Of a DNA stretch of 64,000 nt, positions 59,221 through 64,000 are shown piece by piece. Made by a program: the position numbers and the translations under genes. This DNA is from Adineta steineri. Taxonomy: Eukaryota > Rotifera > Eurotatoria > Adinetida > Adinetidae. Location of the stretch: assembly GCA_905250115.1 (NCBI GenBank), contig CAJNOI010000237.1, positions 52,942 to 116,941 on the forward strand. The letters run 5' to 3'. The stretch's first letter is position 1. Every line of letters begins with the position of its first letter. The notes below the pieces were generated by a model, which did no database searches, had not been told where the DNA came from, and worked only from the letters and a program-made list of their open reading frames with translations.

Positions 59221-60360
59221 GTATTTTTAAGTTTATGCAAACGGAAAATAATGAGAAAGTTATTTTTTTGATTTAAAAGTATCTGACTTTTTGTATACTG
59301 TTAAGATAAAGACAACGTTTAGTATATTCAGGGTGCAGTTTTAAAGATGAGTTTATCTTTTTTGTTTGTGATGAAAAAATACTTTCACTCATTAATAAGA
59401 ACATGAGAATACTTCTTGTCTTTAATCTTCTAATAGAAACATGGGGAATAACTATGAAACTCTCTACTTACACATTACTTGTTAACTAAATTAATCGTAA
59501 GTATGTACTACAACTGTACCCTCAAAATCAACGAAAACTATTGCGAATATTGTGTTTAAATAATTGACAACTAGACCTGTATGTAGAAAAATTCACTCCT
59601 TAAATTATCTACCTGAACAAGATTTCAAGACAATAGAAATATGAGTAGATATGAAATTACAAACAAGGATGTGGTTATTAGTTTAAATTATGTTTGTGAA
59701 TGGATCTTTTGAATTGTTATTGTTATAATCATTAATTACAACTACAAAAACTTCTTAATAGTAAAGTTGAGACACATTTTTGTCCTTTGATCTATTTTAT
59801 ACATTAAACAGTATTTTTAAAAAATTACACAGATTTATAAGCCACAAAGTAACCTTGAAAAGGCATATCTTTCTCGAAGAATGCTATATGTTTATCATCA
59901 ACCATCTATTAGTGTTGAAAAAATATAAATATTTTTCTGTTGTTTGTCTTTTTACCTTAAAGAAAAGAAAATAGACGATGTTTATTATCAGATAAGACAG
60001 AGACATCATTCTGCAGTTCTATCTTAAAGTTTCGTTAGTGTGAGAATCTGACAAATATCTGTATGTCTGGAAGTGTACGCCGAGCGATTGTAAAGTCGTC
60101 GCTAATGAGTTTTTCAAAAAGCTTTTTAGCCACTGTCGTGTTAGTCATAAGATTGATACTTATTTTCTGAAAGATTTTCCAATGACAAACTTAGATTTTG
60201 AGATATTCTGGTAAAAGTCTTTTATAGAAAATTATAGCTGTCATCACCAAAATAACACATGTGAATAATACCATTAATATTTGAAAGAAGATAAGCATTT
60301 GTTCTTCAAACGAAGTTAGTACAAATACACCTTCAGGACAAAATTCCTCAATAACTAAAG

Positions 60361-60441
60361 TGGTGGATGTGGAACGATTCAATATCGATATCTACGCCTG
60401 GTACTTTAGCCACTTCCAGTTACCCCACAACCACACTCTCA
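60361..60441. repeat. GTGTGG/CCACAC foldback, copy 4 (degenerate)
   Basis: TGGTGGATGTGGAAC on the left and CCACTTCCAGTTACCCCACA then ACCACACTC on the right. It lies about 80 bp upstream of the ADP-ribosyltransferase start. Confidence 0.4.
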
Positions 60442-60523
60442 AAATGGTTTTAAAAACAAATTTTTATTTTATTTCTAGACTATTTATTGTGCTTGTTACT
60501 TGAACATATTCTTTTATATAAAC

Positions 60524-61411
60524 ATGGCTAAAACATGTGGAAATGTTGCTTCACAACAGTATACACGTATATCGGATATTGTCAACGAACCGCAAGAGAT
60601 GCTCATGCCAATTGAAGGATACGAAGAAATGCCAATAGTACCACTGGAGGAAGCTGTTGCACCACTTATTTCGATTTTACCTAAAATTCAAACTTATATT
60701 TATGTGGCGAAGCAACGGTGTAAATCCGTACCTCCAGATGATTTAACACAGGATGAATCAGCTTCAATCATGCTTTACTCCATGGAATGGAAACCACATA
60801 AAGAATGTTTATATTTTGCTCTCAATGCGGCTCTTCGCAGCGAAGACAGGCGAGAATTAGAATCATGGTTTTCGTATTTGAAACTTATTCTTACAGCACT
60901 CGAAAAAATACCATCCACACGATGCCATGTGTTTCGTGGAGTGAATTTAGATCTAACTAATCAATATATTCAAGGAAAAAGATTTGTCTGGTGGGGATTT
61001 TCTTCATGCACAACATCGATAGAAATACTCGAAAACCAACAATTCTTAGGCAGAACTGGTCAGAGAACACTGTTTACTATTGAATGTGATAGTGGCAAAG
61101 ATATCAGTCGTCATTCATATTATCAAAAGGAAAAAGAAGTTCTTCTTCTACCTGCTCGACAGTTTATTGTAGTAGGTTGTCTTCAACCGGCACCAAGCCT
61201 TCATATGATTCAACTAAAAGAAGCAAAACCTCCAATTAATCTTTTACAACCGATTACAAAGCAATCTGCGCAGGTTAAACCAACACCAAGCCTTCATATG
61301 AATCAATTAAAAGAAACAAAACCTTTAATTACTCTTTCACAACCGGTTACGAATCAGTTTGTGCAGATTAAATCAACACCGAGTAAGAGAAAATACTATC
61401 TCATCGGATGA
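60524..61411 (+). CDS. R-S-E ADP-ribosyltransferase with duplicated tail
   Basis: Single exon, 295 aa from ATG 60524. The R-S-E triad of clostridial-toxin-like/vertebrate-type ARTs (Pfam ART) is present: R138 in CHVFRGVNLDL, S160-S161 in WWGFSSCTTS, and E203-K-E205 in YQKEKEVLLLPARQFIVVG. The ExE form predicts arginine-specific transfer of ADP-ribose from NAD. No signal peptide or TM is seen, so it is probably intracellular. After residue 220 come two near-identical ~32-residue repeats (PSLHM-QLKE-KP-I-L-QP-T-Q--Q-K) and a short basic end. These genes form large families in bdelloids. An in-frame non-ATG extension upstream is ignored. Confidence 0.85.
   Translation: MAKTCGNVASQQYTRISDIVNEPQEMLMPIEGYEEMPIVPLEEAVAPLISILPKIQTYIYVAKQRCKSVPPDDLTQDESASIMLYSMEWKPHKECLYFALNAALRSEDRRELESWFSYLKLILTALEKIPSTRCHVFRGVNLDLTNQYIQGKRFVWWGFSSCTTSIEILENQQFLGRTGQRTLFTIECDSGKDISRHSYYQKEKEVLLLPARQFIVVGCLQPAPSLHMIQLKEAKPPINLLQPITKQSAQVKPTPSLHMNQLKETKPLITLSQPVTNQFVQIKSTPSKRKYYLIG
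61194..61386 (+). repeat. Tandem 96-bp coding duplication in ART tail
   Basis: CCAAGCCTTCATATGATTCA and CCAAGCCTTCATATGAATCA start two adjacent copies of about 96 bp, with a third start (ACACCGAGTAAG) truncated. Copies are still highly alike at the DNA level, so the duplication is recent. Confidence 0.8.
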
Positions 61412-62759
61412 AATATAAAATGTTAAATATAGATCAATTTGGAAGAAAACTACTTATTACTCATAGAGTTATAATTTTAGGTCATTCTCGAAAGAGTGAA
61501 TTTTTATAACGTCCTCAGTTAAATTCTACATATGCTAAAATTTTTGGGTATAATTATGGGGTAACTTTTCTACAAAGTAACACAATCTTAGAAATAAAAT
61601 ACAGACACTTGTACGCATATTTAATACGATTATTGTTGGTGTGTTTTCTTTCTGAATGAAATGTAAAACTATACGGACCTTGAGCAGTATGTTTTAAAAC
61701 TGTAACAATCAGCTTTTAGATCTTGTTGTTCCTTGTCAACTCTCCGTTGGCGAATTCCCACGACAATTTCAACGAGAACTCACGACAGAAATTCTCTATG
61801 GATTTGCAAGAAAGTGTTAGGGAGTCACTAGGTATTTGCAAGGAAATGAAAGGGAGCTTCTAAGAGTTGATGTGAACATAGAAGAACCCCATACCCATTT
61901 TAATATAAATGAAATTAAAATAAATTGTTTATTTTTTTATTATTGTCGGATAAAATCATTGTATTTTCGTTTTACTAAGCTTTTTACCAATCAAATCATT
62001 CCACAATTGGTGCAGCGACTATATCAAAGAATTCAATAACAACAAATCAAATATCAACTCAATCTCAAATAAAACACCGTATGTTTTATTAAATAGAAAA
62101 TAATAAAAATTTTATCTAAAAAGTAGTTTCATCGACTTTCAAATTGAGGGTGGGTGTGGATCTGGGCCTGGGTATGTGTGCAGCTGTGACGTTAATAGTT
62201 GTTATATTAGTGTACCTATATTCACATCCACACTCACATCCTCATGGTTTTTTAAGAATCTACTCTAATATATGATTCAGATCTAAACAAATTTCTCAGA
62301 ATAAACAGAATTTTTTTTTTTCATTTGAAAAATCTCGTTTAATATTTTAATGAAAAGATTATCTTCTTTTTCAATTATCAAATAAATTTAAGTTAAGTTT
62401 AAATATTTAGTTTAGAATTTTCACAGAAAAGAATTCTTTTTAATTTCATAATAAAAAATAGGGTTTTCAATCGACTTTAATTAAACTATATAAATCAAAA
62501 TAGTTTTCATTCAAAAAAACATTTTCGTAAACTAAACTTTTATCAAAATCAAAATAAAAATTTTTTTAACTGAAAAATCTTAATTGAATGTAGAAATCAT
62601 TTGTAAATTATTTTGTGCATTAAAAATTAAGTTTAACAAAAAAAAAATTTCATTTGCTTAAAACAAATTCGAATACAAGTTTTTCTTCTCATTTTTGTCC
62701 TTTTTTGATTTAAAAATAATGAAAGAGATTTTGAATAAAAAGAATATCTTCTATTTTAG
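61412..62759. other. Intergenic region / possible 5' part of NHL gene
   Basis: 1.35 kb. Contains foldback copy 5 at 62145. The first exon(s) of the NHL gene should be in the last part, but none was identified; 62260-62700 is mostly A/T runs. Confidence 0.5.
62145..62243. repeat. GTGTGG/CCACAC foldback, copy 5
   Basis: GAGGGTGGGTGTGGATCTGG at the left shares its first 14 nt with copy 2. The right arm is TTCACATCCACACTCACATC. The loop is longer (~40 nt). Confidence 0.6.
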
Positions 62760-63667
62760 AACAAATTCTAACAGAAAATAATAAGTATCAACAATTTGCA
62801 GTTACTGTTGCTGGAGGAAATGGAAAAGGAGATCAATTAAATCAACTCTCTGATCCTTTAGGAATCTGTATTGATGATGATAAATCAATTTACGTTGCTG
62901 ATTCTGAGAATCATCGTATTGTTAAATCGGAATTGAATTCAAAGACTGGTCAAATTACTGCAGGTGGAAATGGAAGTGGTAATCAAAATAATCAATTGCA
63001 TGGGCCAACAGATATAATTTTTGATAAACAAAATAATTTTTTTATTATTTCGGAATGGGAAAACAAACGAGTAATTCGATATTTTGATCCAAAGCTAACA
63101 AATCCACAAATTATCATTTCAAATATTACTTGTTATGGTCTAACAATCGATAAAAATAGATTTATTTATGCTTCTGATTGGGAGAATCATGAAGTAAGAC
63201 GATGGAAACAAGGAGATAGAAAAGGTGAATTAGTTGCAGGTGGAAATGGTCAAGGAAATCATCCTAATCAACTTAATGGTCCTACTAAGATCTTTATTGA
63301 TGACGATTATTCTCTTTATATATCAGATTATTGGAATCATCGTGTAATGAAATGGAAAAAAGACGCAAAAGAAGGAATTATTGTTGCTGGTGGAAATGGT
63401 AAAGGAAATAGTCTCAAACAATTGTCTCTTCCTTATGGAGTGATTGTTGATCATTTGGGTCAAATCTATGTGGCAGATTGGGCGAATCATCGAATAATGC
63501 GTTGGTGCGAAGGAGATGAAGAAGGTGAAATTGTTATTGGCAAAAATGGTAGAGGAAATGAATCAAATCAATTGAATTTTCCCACAGGTTTATCATTTGA
63601 TAATGAAGAAAATCTTTATGTTGTTGATCAATTAAATCATCGAATCCAAAAATATGAAAAAATGTGA
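62760..63667 (+). CDS. NHL-repeat beta-propeller protein, 5' exon not found
   Basis: An exon opening after a TATTTTAG acceptor (frame |AA CAA ATT) runs to TGA at 63665-63667, about 302 aa. Six NHL units are seen, each with a glycine-rich start and basic end: AGGNGKGDQLNQLSDPLGIC...NHRIVK, AGGNGSGNQNNQL...NKRVIR, a shorter one with ASDWENHEVRRW, AGGNGQGNHPNQL...NHRVMKW, AGGNGKGNSLKQL...NHRIMRW and GKNGRGNESNQL...NHRIQKY. Six blades make a complete propeller, usually a protein- or RNA-binding surface. There is no ATG before the first blade, so the true start lies upstream. Such stand-alone NHL proteins are abundant in bdelloids; partner unknown. Confidence 0.8.
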
Positions 63668-64000
63668 AATTCAAAATATATTTAATTTGATTTGATAAAA
63701 CTTCGATTTTTACTTTTGAAAATTAATAAAAAGTATTAATTTGAGAAAACTCTCGAAGAAAAACAAATGAAAATAAACTAAAAAGTCTCCTTTGATAAAA
63801 TAAAATAATTTTATGTTTAATTTTTAGACGAAAGTAAATGAATATTTCATTAGATTTATTTTTGTGATTTTATGATTTATTGAGAAGACAAGGAAGAGAG
63901 AAGAAAAAAGATTAATCAATAAGAATGAAAACTGTGAAAATCGAGAAAACCAATTGGAAAATCTATTTTTTAAAATAAAGACTTGTTTTTTAATTTGAAT
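63668..64000. other. 3' flank of NHL gene
   Basis: 333 bp of A-rich DNA with AATAAA signals (63725, 63976); no gene seen. Confidence 0.5.

Larger units (their letters stand above)
58030..60523. other. Long AT-rich intergenic region
   Basis: 2.5 kb, extremely AT-rich at 58800-59160. Contains two GC-rich foldbacks (59167-59220, 60361-60441). A 63-codon minus-strand frame at 60382-60191 with one hydrophobic segment is not convincing as a gene. No tRNA recognised. Confidence 0.5.

Noticed and set aside
60191-60382. 63-codon minus-strand frame with one hydrophobic segment
   Set aside because: Short, overlaps a GC foldback, no acceptor or partner exon; kept only as a remote possibility.
61836-62039. 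67-codon plus-strand frame
   Set aside because: No motif, biased composition, no supporting splice sites.
1-64000. CRISPR arrays, bacterial operons, rRNA or tRNA genes
   Set aside because: No regularly spaced repeats, Shine-Dalgarno patterns or recognisable tRNA/rRNA segments were seen; the spliced genes are eukaryotic.

Overview
The window looks like nuclear DNA of a bdelloid rotifer (Rotaria/Adineta-like). It is very AT-rich, and its genes have mostly 50-60 bp GT-AG introns. Most start codons lie 0-20 nt after a pyrimidine-rich AG, as expected for spliced-leader trans-splicing. It also carries families expanded in bdelloids (FG-GAP/VCBS, NHL, R-S-E ADP-ribosyltransferase) and a plant/fungal-type GH32 enzyme. 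Assignments come from reading translations; no database search was possible. Exon joins were chosen so that every intron is GT-AG and every coding sum is divisible by three.

Layout. 1-7.5 kb, minus strand: five head-to-tail genes, UBE2V > RCOR/CoREST > RETREG (ER-phagy receptor) > NAXE (NADHX epimerase) > HSDL1, with gaps of 218, 91, 216 and 46 bp, a candidate polycistron. 9.1-11.2 kb (+): pyruvate dehydrogenase phosphatase. 11.8-14.2 kb (-): ankyrin protein. 15.1-17.2 kb (+): secreted Ly6-like/EGF protein cut by a 10-N gap. 19.9-25.8 kb (-): CLIP-170-like microtubule plus-end protein with an array of duplicated coiled-coil exons. 26.6-28.8 kb (-): TGF-beta type I receptor. 29.7-30.2 kb (+): unknown ORF. 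30.9-33.0 kb: two LIM-protein copies tail to tail around a 100-N gap. 34.3-36.1 kb (+): GH32 beta-fructofuranosidase with a PAN/apple insertion. 37.5-39.4 kb (+): polyQ UBASH3-like histidine phosphatase. 40.8-41.1 kb: TM9SF pseudogene fragment. 42.2-45.1 kb (+): intact TM9SF2/4 gene. 46.2-48.8 kb (+): TBC1D24 (TBC+TLDc). 49.3-51.0 kb (-): nuclear receptor. 51.5-56.1 kb (-): membrane-anchored protein of 28 FG-GAP units. 57.1-58.0 kb (-): broken GPCR. 60.5-61.4 kb (+): ADP-ribosyltransferase. 62.8-63.7 kb (+): NHL propeller.

Mobile DNA is all short and non-autonomous: two TWA-flanked foldback elements inside introns, a TTAA-flanked piggyBac-type MITE, an 88-bp hAT-type MITE with an 8-bp duplication, and five dispersed foldbacks built on a TGTGGG-like motif resembling the Adineta telomere unit.

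Most genes are housekeeping or signalling genes with no shared pathway. The likely functional grouping is co-transcription of the first five. The GH32, FG-GAP, ART and NHL genes are the accessory, possibly horizontally acquired, part.
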